Assembly (NCBI RefSeq): GCF_900184255.1
Contig: NZ_LT854640.1
Coordinates: forward strand, 62,345 to 126,344
DNA: 64,000 nucleotides
Direction: 5' to 3'
Source of the DNA: Haloimpatiens massiliensis
GTDB lineage: Bacteria; Bacillota; Clostridia; Clostridiales; Clostridiaceae
In this document: piece by piece, positions 54,761 through 63,464 of the stretch
Numbering within the stretch: the stretch's first letter is position 1
Layout: every line of letters starts with the position of its first letter
The notes under the pieces: model-generated
What the model was told of the DNA's origin: nothing
Seen by the model: only the letters and a program-made list of their open reading frames with translations
Databases searched by the model: none
Program-made: the position numbers and the translations under genes

Positions 54761-54773
54761 GGTGCCTGGCACC
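54761..54773. repeat. Short palindrome GGTGCCTGGCACC
   Basis: A perfect 13-nt palindrome with a single central base, embedded in GTTTCGACTTTTTTCGGGT-type sequence upstream. I recall similar GGTGCC/GGCACC palindromes as dispersed repeats in Firmicutes. It lies between the M50 and radical SAM genes. Confidence 0.6.
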
Positions 54774-54821
54774 TATATGTGATAAAATAATTAGATGTAA
54801 AAAACATGAGGAGGAAATATA

Positions 54822-56684
54822 ATGAAGAAAATTTCTGATGATATTTTATATAAAGTTGAGAAGCCTGCAAGATATATAGGAGGAGAAATTAATTCTTTTA
54901 ATAAAGATAAAAATAAAGTAGACATAAGATTTGCATTTTGTTTTCCAGATGTTTATGAGGTGGGAATGTCGCATTTGGGAATGAAAATACTTTACTATGT
55001 TCTTAATAAAAGAGAAGATACATTTTGTGAAAGAGCTTTTGCACCTTGGCCAGATATGGAAAAGTTAATGAGGGAAAATGGGGTTCCTATGTATGCCTTG
55101 GAAACAAAGGATCCACTTAAAGAATTTGATTTTATAGCTTTTACCCTACAATACGAAATGAGTTATACAAATATACTAAACATGTTGGATATGAGCGGCA
55201 TAGCTATAAGGGCCTCAGAGAGAAGTGAAGAAGATCCTATAGTATTGTGTGGAGGACCTTGTGCTTATAATCCAGAGCCACTTCATGATATAGCTGATTT
55301 ATTCTCTTTAGGAGAAGGGGAAGAACATTTAAATGATGTGCTGGATTTATATAAAGAGATGAAAAAGCAAGGCAAGCCTAAAGATGAATTTTTAAGAGAA
55401 GCAGCCAAAATACCAGGAACTTATGTGCCTAAGTTTTATAAGACAGATTACAATGAAGATGGGACTATAAAGGAATTTAAACCAGTTAGTGATGAGTTTC
55501 CAGAAAAAATTAGTAAAAGAATAATAAATAATTTTAATGAAGTAGATTATCCAACAGAATTAATAGTTCCTTATACAGAAATAGTGCATGATAGAATAAT
55601 GTTAGAAACTTTTAGAGGGTGCACAAGAGGATGTAGATTCTGTCAAGCAGGTATGATATATAGACCTGTAAGGGAAAAGAAAACTGATAAGTTGGTAGAA
55701 CTAGCAGATGAATTAATTAAAAAAACAGGATATGAAGAAATATCTCTTACATCCTTAAGTATATGTGACTATTCTGATATTAAAAATTTAATTTTTTCAT
55801 TAATAGAAAGATACAAGGATAAAAAGGTAGGAGTATCACTGCCTTCTATAAGAATAGATTCCTTTGCAGTGGATTTAATAAGAGAAATTCAAAAGGTAAG
55901 AAAAACAGGTATTACTTTTGCACCAGAGGCAGGAACACAAAGGCTGAGAGATGTAATTAATAAGGGTGTTACGGAAGAAAACTTAATAGACTCAGTAAGT
56001 AGCATTTTCAAATCTGGTTGGAGTACTGTTAAACTTTATTTCATGATAGGACTTCCTTATGAAAATATTGAGGATGTTAAAGGCATAGCTGAGCTTGGTG
56101 AAAAAGTAGCAGATGAGTATTATAAAGTTCCAAAAGAAGAAAGAAAAAAGGGACTTAAAGTTACTATAAGTACTTCTATATTTGTGCCAAAGCCATTTAC
56201 GCCTTTTCAATGGACTCCTCAAGATAATATGGAAAGTGTTAAAGAAAAAATACAGACCCTTAGAAAAAATATTAAGAGGAGACAGATTACATATAATTGG
56301 CATGAGTCACCGGTAAGCTATATGGAAGCTATATTTGCAAGAGGTGACAGAAGAATGTGCGATGTACTTATAAGAGCATTCCAAAAAGGGGCTAAATTTG
56401 ACGGATGGAATCAATATTTTAGTTTCCAAATATGGAAGGAAGCGTTAGAGGAATGTGGAGTAGATGGAGATTTCTATGCTTATAGAGATAGGAGTTATGA
56501 TGAGATACTTCCTTGGGATTTTATAGATGTGGGAGTTTCTAAAGAATTTTTAATTAAAGAAAATGAAAGAGCTAAAAAAGCCCAGGTTACACCAGATTGT
56601 AGACAGGGCTGTAAACTATGTGGCATAAATACTAATGATGGTTTTAAAGAAGGGAAGTGTTTTGAAGGTGCGTTATTTAGTTAA
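54822..56684 (+). CDS. B12-binding-domain radical SAM protein (TIGR03960 family)
   Basis: 620 residues with GAGGAGGAA upstream. The N-terminal ~200 residues are the family-specific region (CFPDVYEVGMSHLGMKILYY, LCGGPCAYNPEPLHDIADLF). The radical SAM cluster motif is CTRGCRFCQAG (C-x3-C-x2-C) at ~268-278, followed by EISLTSLSICDYSD and TFAPEAGTQRLRDVINKGV. The C-terminus ends with a cysteine group (CRQGCKLCGI). The reaction is unknown. It overlaps the DUF2344 partner gene by 23 bp, a conserved pairing. Confidence 0.92.
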   Translation: MKKISDDILYKVEKPARYIGGEINSFNKDKNKVDIRFAFCFPDVYEVGMSHLGMKILYYVLNKREDTFCERAFAPWPDMEKLMRENGVPMYALETKDPLKEFDFIAFTLQYEMSYTNILNMLDMSGIAIRASERSEEDPIVLCGGPCAYNPEPLHDIADLFSLGEGEEHLNDVLDLYKEMKKQGKPKDEFLREAAKIPGTYVPKFYKTDYNEDGTIKEFKPVSDEFPEKISKRIINNFNEVDYPTELIVPYTEIVHDRIMLETFRGCTRGCRFCQAGMIYRPVREKKTDKLVELADELIKKTGYEEISLTSLSICDYSDIKNLIFSLIERYKDKKVGVSLPSIRIDSFAVDLIREIQKVRKTGITFAPEAGTQRLRDVINKGVTEENLIDSVSSIFKSGWSTVKLYFMIGLPYENIEDVKGIAELGEKVADEYYKVPKEERKKGLKVTISTSIFVPKPFTPFQWTPQDNMESVKEKIQTLRKNIKRRQITYNWHESPVSYMEAIFARGDRRMCDVLIRAFQKGAKFDGWNQYFSFQIWKEALEECGVDGDFYAYRDRSYDEILPWDFIDVGVSKEFLIKENERAKKAQVTPDCRQGCKLCGINTNDGFKEGKCFEGALFS

Positions 56685-57375
56685 ATGTACTAAAGAAGAT
56701 GAAATAAAATTCATAGCACATTTAGATTTTTTAAGAACGGTACAAAGAATAATAAGAAGGGCAGAATTGCCAGCAGAATATTCAAAAGGATTTAATCCTC
56801 ATTTAACTTTATCTATAGCACAACCTTTAGGAGTGGGAGTTTTTTCATCAGCTGAATATTTTGATTTCAGTCTCACTGAAGAATTAGATGAAAAATATAT
56901 AAAAGATAAATTAATGAAGTCCTGTCCTTTGGGAATTAAAATATTAGATGTAATAAAGGTTAAAGCAGTAGAAGGAAAGAAGATTCCACCTTCAATGGCT
57001 TTAGTAGAGGCTTCAGATTACTGCATACATATACCTTATGAAAAAGATGCAGAAGCTTCTAGTCAGTTAAAAGAATTATTGAATGAGAAACAATGGAATG
57101 TAATTAAGAAAACAAAAAAAGGTGAAAAAGAATTAAATATAAGACCTATGATTAAAAAAATAAATTATGAATTTAATGAGGGATATTTAAAGCTTCAGGT
57201 TTTAGTTTCATCTGGAAGTAAGGACAATTTATCTCCTCAAATTCTTGCAGAGTATATACAAAATCATACTGAAGGAGCTTGTAAAGATAGATTTGTAAGG
57301 ATAGAGAGGAAGGAATTATATACTTTTATGGGGAGAAAATTGGTGAGTTTGCAGGAGTATTTTAGAAAATTATAA
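56662..57375 (+). CDS. DUF2344 (TIGR03936) protein, partner of the radical SAM protein
   Basis: 237 residues from TTG 56662, with AAGGGAAG upstream; the family begins MKVRYLVKCTKEDEIKFIAH, so the longer frame from 56635 is not used. Conserved features: HLDFLRTVQRIIRRAELP, YSKGFNPHLTLSIAQPLGVG, and DFSLTEEL. Its function is unknown, but in many Firmicutes it is a separate gene overlapping the TIGR03960 radical SAM gene or fused to it. This placement and the overlap suggest a stable complex or shared substrate (inference). Confidence 0.9.
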   Translation: MKVRYLVKCTKEDEIKFIAHLDFLRTVQRIIRRAELPAEYSKGFNPHLTLSIAQPLGVGVFSSAEYFDFSLTEELDEKYIKDKLMKSCPLGIKILDVIKVKAVEGKKIPPSMALVEASDYCIHIPYEKDAEASSQLKELLNEKQWNVIKKTKKGEKELNIRPMIKKINYEFNEGYLKLQVLVSSGSKDNLSPQILAEYIQNHTEGACKDRFVRIERKELYTFMGRKLVSLQEYFRKL

Positions 57376-57434
57376 AAGGTTATGTATAGAATTAAAATTA
57401 ATAACTTTACATAAAAATATATTACAAGTATTAC

Positions 57435-57467
57435 TTCCACTTTAGTAAACAGCCATCTAAAGTGGAA
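57435..57467 (+). other. Perfect hairpin upstream of rng
   Basis: An 11-bp stem, TTCCACTTTAG (57435-57445) and CTAAAGTGGAA (57457-57467), 11-nt loop. No T run follows, so it is not a classical terminator. It could be an operator or an mRNA element controlling rng. Confidence 0.55.
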
Positions 57468-57542
57468 ATGATTAAATGTAAGTTTAATATAAGTAATGCT
57501 TGGGTATTATTGAATCGGGATTGACAATAGGGTGGTGAAAAT

Positions 57543-58994
57543 ATGAAGAAAATGTACATAGAAAAGCAGGGGTCATGTACGAGAGTAGCAATAAAAAAAG
57601 AAGAAGAACTGGAGGAAATATTGATACATGAAGAGGAAAGCGGTCCTCATGTAGGTGAAATATATAAGGGCATTGTAAAAAATATTATAAATGCTAACAA
57701 TAGTGCATTTGTTGATATAGGAATAGAAAAAAACTGTTACATGCAATTAGGAGATTCGCATGCAAAAGACTTAAAGAATGGGGATCACATAATTGTAGAA
57801 ATTGTGAAGGAAGCCTTTGGAGAGAAAGGCCCTAAAGTTACTGCAGACATAAGTATTCAGGGCAGATATTGTGTTTTGGCTACTTTTAATAATAGAGTTA
57901 ATTTTTCTAAAAATATAGAGGATAGAGAGTTTAAGAAAAATATAATAAAGGGCATAAAAAAGCATAAAAGTCTAGGAATAATAATAAGAAGTAAAGCATT
58001 AGAAGCTACTGTAAAAGAGATGAATAAGGAAATAGAATATTTATATAATACATATGTTCAGGTAATAAAAGTTGGTACATATGCCCTAAAACCTAAATTG
58101 TTGTATAGCAATAGAAGTATTATCAATAGAATTTTAAGAGAGTACATAGATGAAAGCTTTACAGAAATAATTACAAATAGTCAGGAGTATTATAATAAAA
58201 TACTAGAATATATAAACACTAGAGAGGAATTAAATACGGATGTAAATTTTTACAACAATGAAGAAAATTTATTTAGCTATTACGAAATAGAAAAAAAATT
58301 AATTCACTTACGAAGTAAAAAGATTACCCTTCCATCAGGCGGAAATATAGTAATAGATAAGACTGAGGCTATGTATGTGGTGGATGTAAATACTGCAAAA
58401 AATACAAAACATGAATCTTTAAGAAAAACTTTTTTAAATACAAATTTAGAGGCAGCAAAAGAAATTGTTAAACAGATAAGACTAAGAAATTTAGCAGGTA
58501 TGATAGTTATTGATTTTATAGATATGTCTTTAGAGGAAGATAAAGAAGCTGTTATGGATATAGTCCAAAAGGGTTTTAGTGGTGATAAGAATAAAACTAA
58601 AATTTATCAATTTACGCCTCTTGGTCTTTTACAAATAACAAGAAAAAGAGTGGGTAAGGATATATATAGCTATTTAGAAGAAAATTGTCAGGAATGTGAT
58701 GGTGAAGGAAAGAGATTGAAATTATCTTATATAGAATTTCTTATTAGAAATATTATATATAAAATTGAAGACCAGTGTCATGGAAATGCTGTATACATTG
58801 AAGTTGATGAGAAGTATAAAAGGAGTATTTCAGAAGATATTTTATCCTTTATAAAAGAAATAGATGCTTTGGATAAAAGTGTTTATTTAAAATATACTAA
58901 CAATAGTGAGCTATTTAAAGTTGAACCTATTTTGTTCATGAGTCAAATAAAAAAATTAGAAAGTTGCAAAGTTTATGGAGACAATTTAGGATAA
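57543..58994 (+). CDS. rng: Ribonuclease G/E family endoribonuclease
   Basis: 483 residues with GGTGGTG upstream. It cleaves single-stranded AU-rich RNA and probably matures rRNA. The N-terminal S1 domain (GEIYKGIVKNIINANNSAFV) binds RNA. The catalytic Asp pair is in VVDVNTAKNT and MIVIDFIDM, and the zinc-link CQECDGEG gives the C-x2-C. Length matches RNase G rather than the larger RNase E. Placement before rplU is common in clostridia. Confidence 0.95.
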   Translation: MKKMYIEKQGSCTRVAIKKEEELEEILIHEEESGPHVGEIYKGIVKNIINANNSAFVDIGIEKNCYMQLGDSHAKDLKNGDHIIVEIVKEAFGEKGPKVTADISIQGRYCVLATFNNRVNFSKNIEDREFKKNIIKGIKKHKSLGIIIRSKALEATVKEMNKEIEYLYNTYVQVIKVGTYALKPKLLYSNRSIINRILREYIDESFTEIITNSQEYYNKILEYINTREELNTDVNFYNNEENLFSYYEIEKKLIHLRSKKITLPSGGNIVIDKTEAMYVVDVNTAKNTKHESLRKTFLNTNLEAAKEIVKQIRLRNLAGMIVIDFIDMSLEEDKEAVMDIVQKGFSGDKNKTKIYQFTPLGLLQITRKRVGKDIYSYLEENCQECDGEGKRLKLSYIEFLIRNIIYKIEDQCHGNAVYIEVDEKYKRSISEDILSFIKEIDALDKSVYLKYTNNSELFKVEPILFMSQIKKLESCKVYGDNLG

Positions 58995-59002
58995 ATTTTT
59001 CC

Positions 59003-59031
59003 TTTACAAATAAGATTTGTTGTGATAAAAT
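59003..59031 (+). promoter_or_regulatory. Promoter of the rplU operon
   Basis: TTTACA (59003-59008), 17-bp spacer, TAAAAT (59026-59031) with TGTGA before it. It lies just after rng, so rplU-prp-rpmA can be transcribed on its own. Confidence 0.75.
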
Positions 59032-59034
59032 GTC

Positions 59035-59105
59035 ATTTGTAGACCGCTCAGACAAGGTTTTAAACGCATAAAGACGTGCCTTTGATGGCGAGACTGGATA
59101 GAGGA
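59035..59105 (+). promoter_or_regulatory. Ribosomal protein L21 leader
   Basis: The 70 nt between promoter and rplU contain AGACCGCTCAGACAAGG and GGCGAGACTGGATAGAG, which fit my memory of the Firmicutes L21 leader RNA, a proposed autoregulatory structure bound by L21. No terminator is seen, so control would act on translation or mRNA stability. Confidence 0.7.
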
Positions 59106-59116
59106 GGTGTATTTTA

Positions 59117-59428
59117 ATGTACGCAGTTGTAGCAACAGGAGGAAAGCAATATAAAGTTTCTCAAGGAGACGTTATATTCGTTGAAAAATTAAATGCAGAA
59201 GTTGATTCAACAGTTGAATTAACTGACGTTCTTGTAGTAAGCAAGGATGGTAATTTAGTAGTAGGAAAGCCTGTAGTAGAAGGTGCTAAAGTTGTAGCTA
59301 AAGTACTTGAACAAGGAAAAGCTAAAAAGGTTATGGTAATGAAATACAAACGTAAAAAGCATTTCAGAAAAAAACAAGGCCACAGACAACCATACACTAG
59401 ATTACAAATTGAAGCAATAGAAGCATAA
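59117..59428 (+). CDS. rplU: 50S ribosomal protein L21
   Basis: 103 residues with GAGGAGGTG upstream. The start MYAVVATGGKQYKVSQGD and the C-terminal KYKRKKHFRKKQGHRQPYT are diagnostic. It binds 23S rRNA in the large subunit. Normal length. First gene of the conserved rplU-prp-rpmA set. Confidence 0.98.
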   Translation: MYAVVATGGKQYKVSQGDVIFVEKLNAEVDSTVELTDVLVVSKDGNLVVGKPVVEGAKVVAKVLEQGKAKKVMVMKYKRKKHFRKKQGHRQPYTRLQIEAIEA

Positions 59429-59430
59429 TT

Positions 59431-59757
59431 ATGATTAGTGTAAAAGCTAAAAGAAAAAAAGAGAAACTAGTTTGCATCAGCTTAGAAGGACATTCAGATT
59501 ACTCTGAAGAGGGCAGTGACATAGTTTGTAGTGCAGCTACTGCGGTTTCATGTTCTATAGGAGATGGAATTCTTACAGTACTTAATATACAGGCAGATTG
59601 TTCTGCAGAAGATGGGTATATAAATATAAACATAGAAGATAATTCTCCAGAGGAAATAGATAGATGTCAGATTTTGATGGAAACATTGCTTTTAGGGTTA
59701 AAAAATATCCAAAGCAATTACGGTGGTTATATAAAAGTGCACGAAGAGGAGGTGTAA
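59431..59757 (+). CDS. prp: Ribosomal-processing cysteine protease Prp
   Basis: 108 residues. The catalytic His and Cys are visible: EGHSDYSEEGSDIVCSAATAVS holds His22 and Cys34 in this chain. Prp removes the N-terminal extension of L27 in Firmicutes, an essential step for ribosome assembly. It lies between rplU and rpmA (also called ysxB), and its substrate is the next gene. Confidence 0.95.
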   Translation: MISVKAKRKKEKLVCISLEGHSDYSEEGSDIVCSAATAVSCSIGDGILTVLNIQADCSAEDGYININIEDNSPEEIDRCQILMETLLLGLKNIQSNYGGYIKVHEEEV

Positions 59758-59760
59758 CCC

Positions 59761-60063
59761 ATGTTATTAGTTAACTTACAATTGCTAGCTCATAAAAAAG
59801 GAGTTGGTAGTTCTAAGAACGGTAGAGATAGTGAATCTAAAAGACTTGGAACTAAATGTGCAGACGGACAATTTGTTCTAGCTGGAAATATATTAGTAAG
59901 ACAAAGAGGAACAAAGATTCACCCAGGTCTTAACGTAGGAAGAGGTGGAGATGATACTCTTTTTGCTAAGATAGATGGTGTTGTTAAATATGAAAGATTG
60001 GGAAGAGACAAGAAAAAAGCAAGTGTCTACCCAGTAGAAGTAGAAGTTGAAATAGCTGAATAG
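59761..60063 (+). CDS. rpmA: 50S ribosomal protein L27, with cleavable N-terminal extension
   Basis: 100 residues with GAGGAGGTG upstream. It begins MLLVNLQLLAHKKGVGSSKN. The part before AHKKG is the Firmicutes-specific extension, cut by Prp (usual form NLQFF/A; here NLQLL/A). The exposed AHKKG tail reaches the peptidyl-transferase centre. The remaining sequence (GTKCADGQFVLAGNILVRQRG) is standard. Confidence 0.98.
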   Translation: MLLVNLQLLAHKKGVGSSKNGRDSESKRLGTKCADGQFVLAGNILVRQRGTKIHPGLNVGRGGDDTLFAKIDGVVKYERLGRDKKKASVYPVEVEVEIAE

Positions 60064-60064
60064 T

Positions 60065-60090
60065 AAAGGCACCCTTGAGGGGTGCTTTTT
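60065..60090 (+). terminator. Terminator after rpmA
   Basis: GCACCC (60069-60074) pairs with GGGTGC (60080-60085), extended by AAA/TTT pairs, and is followed by a T run. Confidence 0.88.
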
Positions 60091-60122
60091 TAAAATTTAT
60101 ATATGTTATAGGTAATTATGAA

Positions 60123-60436
60123 ATGATTAACCTACAAAAAGGTACAATGTGGTGGAATTATGAAATTTCTCCTCCATGACTTGCATAACAGCTTGGAACA
60201 ATAAATATAATTTAAGAAATTCTAATCTTTTAGCCATATAAAATTATCTAAAGCTCACATTCAGCGTCCTGCATCAGGTTCACTAGCCTGGCGTCCTTGC
60301 CAGGCTTACGATAATTTTATCTGTCTAAAAGAAGAATTTCTAAAATTAAATTTAAATAGTTCCTTTGCTTCTTATGAAAGTCATTACAGAGAAATTTCAT
60401 AATTCAAGTAATGTAATGCTTTTGTGGGATAATCAT
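60123..60436. repeat. Palindromic repeat family 2, copy 4
   Basis: 314 bp, same orientation as copies 2 and 3. Ends ATGATTAACCTACAAAAAGG and TTTTGTGGGATAATCAT. It has two visible changes in the central core (TCTAAAGCTCAC, TTCACTAGCC). It splits rpmA from obgE, which are usually close together in Firmicutes. Confidence 0.9.
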
Positions 60437-60642
60437 ATGAATAAGTAATTATGGAATTACATAAAAGATATAATATTCCATATAGGGATAAATAGTATAA
60501 GAAAATTTGTTTTTAAGTTAATTATTATAAAAAGTTTAATTTAGTAAATAATATATTTAATGAAATAGAAAATAACAATTTAAAATTTGTTTACATAGAA
60601 GTAGTGTTGCAATTAAATATTGATTAAGGTAAGGTGAATAGT
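60437..60642. other. Spacer between repeat and obgE
   Basis: AT-rich DNA without an open frame. It ends in GTAAGGTGA, the ribosome-binding site of obgE. A promoter is expected because a terminator and the repeat separate obgE from rpmA; I cannot place it. Confidence 0.4.
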
Positions 60643-61920
60643 ATGTTTATAGATACAGCTAAGATTTTTGTTAAATCTGGAAAAGGTGGAGATGGAGCCA
60701 TTTCTTTCAGGAGAGAAAAGTATGTTGCCCTAGGAGGACCAGATGGGGGAGATGGTGGAAAAGGTGGAGATGTTGTTTTAGTAGCAGATTCGCAATTAAC
60801 CACTTTGCTTGATTTTACATATAGAAGAAAATATGTAGCTGAACCTGGGGAAAATGGATCGAGGAGTAAATGCTACGGAAAAGATGGGAAAGACTTGTAT
60901 ATAAAAGTTCCTACAGGTACAATAATAAAAGACTTTGAAACAAATAAAATAATGTCAGACTTATCTCATGAGGGGGACAAATTTGTAATAGCTAAAGGTG
61001 GAAAAGGTGGAAAAGGTAATGCTAAATATGCAACTTCTACAAGACAGGCACCTTCTTTTGCAGAACCAGGTATGCCAGGAGAAGAAAGATTCATTCTTCT
61101 TGAATTAAAACTTTTAGCAGATGTAGGCCTAATTGGATTCCCTAATGTTGGTAAATCCACATTGCTTTCTACTGTTTCAAAAGCTAGACCTAAGATAGCT
61201 AATTATCATTTTACAACTTTAAAACCTAATTTAGGAGTGGTATCTGTACCAGAGGCGCCGGCTTTCGTAATGGCTGATATTCCTGGAATAATCGAAGGAG
61301 CAGCAGAAGGTGTAGGATTAGGTTTGAAATTTTTAAGACATGTAGAAAGAACTAGACTTCTTATACACGTAGTAGATATTTCTGGTGTGGAAGGTAGAGA
61401 TCCAATTGAAGATTTTATAAAAATAAACGAGGAATTGAAAAAATATAGTGTTAAACTATGGGATAGACCTCAAATTGTTGCGGCAAATAAAAGTGATATG
61501 CTTTATGAAGATGAAGCATTTGAAAATTTCAAGAAGAAGTTAGAAGATATGGGATACAAAAATATATTTAAGATATCAGCAGCAACACAAGAGGGAGTAG
61601 CTGAGCTTATGAAGGAATGTGCTAGAATGCTTAGTACAATACCAGTTTCAGAATTACAAATACCAGAAGAAGAACTATATGTACCAGAAGAGAAGAAATT
61701 TACTTATACTATAAGAATAGATGATGATGGCGCTTATGTAGTAGAGGGAACCTTTGTAGATAGATTACTAAGTGCTGTAAATGTAAATGATCCAGATTCA
61801 TTAAAATATTTCCATAAGGTCCTAAAAAACAAAGGGGTATTTGATGAGCTTAGGGAAATGGGAATAGAAGATGGAGAGATAGTTAGATTAAATGATTTTG
61901 AATTTGAATATTTATTTTAA
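60643..61920 (+). CDS. obgE: GTPase ObgE/CgtA
   Basis: 425 residues from ATG 60643 (AAGGTGA upstream; the frame opens three codons earlier at a GTG). The N-terminal Obg fold (1-158) has the Gly-rich FVKSGKGGDGAISFRREKYV and GPDGGDGGKGGDVVL. The G domain has GFPNVGKSTLL (G1), DIPGIIEGAAEG (G3) and NKSD (G4). The C-terminal OCT domain follows. A ribosome-assembly GTPase needed for growth and sporulation. Confidence 0.97.
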   Translation: MFIDTAKIFVKSGKGGDGAISFRREKYVALGGPDGGDGGKGGDVVLVADSQLTTLLDFTYRRKYVAEPGENGSRSKCYGKDGKDLYIKVPTGTIIKDFETNKIMSDLSHEGDKFVIAKGGKGGKGNAKYATSTRQAPSFAEPGMPGEERFILLELKLLADVGLIGFPNVGKSTLLSTVSKARPKIANYHFTTLKPNLGVVSVPEAPAFVMADIPGIIEGAAEGVGLGLKFLRHVERTRLLIHVVDISGVEGRDPIEDFIKINEELKKYSVKLWDRPQIVAANKSDMLYEDEAFENFKKKLEDMGYKNIFKISAATQEGVAELMKECARMLSTIPVSELQIPEEELYVPEEKKFTYTIRIDDDGAYVVEGTFVDRLLSAVNVNDPDSLKYFHKVLKNKGVFDELREMGIEDGEIVRLNDFEFEYLF

Positions 61921-61938
61921 TGGGAGGATATAATTATT

Positions 61939-62229
61939 ATGATAACAAGTAAGCAAAGAAGTTACTTAAGAAGTTTGGCCAATACAATTGTTCCAATATT
62001 TCAAGTAGGCAAAGGTGGAATAAATGAGGCATTTTTGAAGCAAATAGAGGATGCGCTAGAGGCTAGAGAGCTTATAAAGATAAGTGTATTAAATAATAGT
62101 GAATTTACTGCAAGAGAAGCTTCTGATATAATATGCAAGGAGATTCAGTGTGAAGGAGTTCAATGCATAGGAAATAAGTTTGTTTTATATAGAAAGTCTG
62201 AAAAGAAACCTAAGATAGAATTACCATAA
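61939..62229 (+). CDS. yhbY: YhbY-family RNA-binding protein (CRM domain)
   Basis: 96 residues with GGGAGGA upstream. A single CRM domain: KQRSYLRSLANTIVPIFQVG, GKGGINEAFLKQIEDALEAREL and CEGVQCIGNKFVLYR. These proteins bind pre-50S particles. Gene order obgE-yhbY-nadD-yqeK is typical of Firmicutes. Confidence 0.94.
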   Translation: MITSKQRSYLRSLANTIVPIFQVGKGGINEAFLKQIEDALEARELIKISVLNNSEFTAREASDIICKEIQCEGVQCIGNKFVLYRKSEKKPKIELP

Positions 62230-62259
62230 TAGTTTAATTATTTATTGAAAGAAGAATGC

Positions 62260-62865
62260 ATGATGATTAAGAAAGCTATTTTTGGAGGAACCTTTGATCC
62301 TATACATATAGGTCACTTGTATATAGCATATCAGGCACTATATAAGCTTAATCTAGATAAGATAATTTTTGTTCCTAGTGGTAATCCACCTCATAAGAGG
62401 GAAAGGATCATAACTGACGGGGAATTAAGATACCAAATGATATGGAAAGCCATCAAAGGGGAAGAAAAGTTTGGATTAAGTCATTATGAAATAGAAAAAA
62501 AAGGTCTTAGTTACACCTATGAAACTATAGCACATTTTAAAAATTCTGAGAAAGATACCGAATGGTACTTTATAACAGGTGTAGATTGTTTAATGGAAAT
62601 TGAAACTTGGAAAAATGTTAAAAACATTTTATCAAATTGTAAATTTATTGTTTTTAATAGACCAGGCTATAATATATGTGATATATTAAAATGGAAACAG
62701 TTTATCCAAAATAAGTATGAAGAAAATATCGAATTTTTAAATATACCTTTATTAGATATTTCATCCACTAGAATAAAGCACATGATAAAAAATGGACAAG
62801 AAGTTTATTATTTACTTCCAAAAGGAGTAGATGAGTACATAAAACATAAGGGTTTATATATTTAG
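62260..62865 (+). CDS. nadD: Nicotinate-nucleotide adenylyltransferase
   Basis: 201 residues from ATG 62260 (AAAGAAG upstream; ATG 62263 and TTG 62245 are alternatives). It joins ATP and nicotinate mononucleotide to deamido-NAD. The nucleotide-binding motif GGTFDPIHIGH is at the start and ISSTRIK near the end, as in NadD. Length is normal. It has the same catalytic domain type as the middle of the 1614-residue protein at the left end of the window. Confidence 0.95.
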   Translation: MMIKKAIFGGTFDPIHIGHLYIAYQALYKLNLDKIIFVPSGNPPHKRERIITDGELRYQMIWKAIKGEEKFGLSHYEIEKKGLSYTYETIAHFKNSEKDTEWYFITGVDCLMEIETWKNVKNILSNCKFIVFNRPGYNICDILKWKQFIQNKYEENIEFLNIPLLDISSTRIKHMIKNGQEVYYLLPKGVDEYIKHKGLYI

Positions 62866-62876
62866 GAGGATACCGT

Positions 62877-63464
62877 ATGTGGGATGAGGAAACTATATTA
62901 AACTACTTAAAAAGCAATTTGAAAGAATCTAGATTTAATCACAGTTTAGGTGTACGAGATATGGCAGAAAAGTTGGCTATAAAATACGATAAAACCTTAG
63001 TACAAAAAGCTAGAATAGCAGGATTGGCACATGATAGTGCAAAGAATTTAAGTGATGATAAATTAATAGGAATAGTTAGACAAGAAGGATATGTAATAGA
63101 TGAAGTGTGTAAAAAACAACCGCAGCTTTTACATGGCCTAGCAGGAGCTATAATAGCTGAAAAAGTTATGAATATAAGAGATAGGGAAATATTGAATTCT
63201 ATAAAATTTCATACTACTGGAAAGAAAAATATGACCACTTTAGAAAAAATTATATATATAAGTGATTATGTGGAACCTTCTAGAATTTTCAGTGGAGTAG
63301 ATAAATTGAGAGAAGCAGCTTTTGAAGAGTTAGATAAAGCACTTATAATGGCTTTTGATAATACTATTAATTATGTAGTTTCTAAGGGTGAACTTTTACA
63401 TGAAGATACCATTTTGGCAAGAAATTACACTATTATAAATAGAAAGTTGAAGGTGGAAGAATAA
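62877..63464 (+). CDS. yqeK: HD-domain phosphohydrolase YqeK
   Basis: 195 residues with GGAGGATA upstream. HD motif: FNHSLGVRDMAEKLA, then AGLAHDSAKNLSD (His-Asp pair), and KFHTTGKKNMTTLEKIIYISDYVEPSR. YqeK proteins hydrolyse diadenosine tetraphosphate symmetrically to ADP. It always follows nadD in Firmicutes. Stop codon TAA abuts the next start (ATG follows directly). Confidence 0.93.
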   Translation: MWDEETILNYLKSNLKESRFNHSLGVRDMAEKLAIKYDKTLVQKARIAGLAHDSAKNLSDDKLIGIVRQEGYVIDEVCKKQPQLLHGLAGAIIAEKVMNIRDREILNSIKFHTTGKKNMTTLEKIIYISDYVEPSRIFSGVDKLREAAFEELDKALIMAFDNTINYVVSKGELLHEDTILARNYTIINRKLKVEE

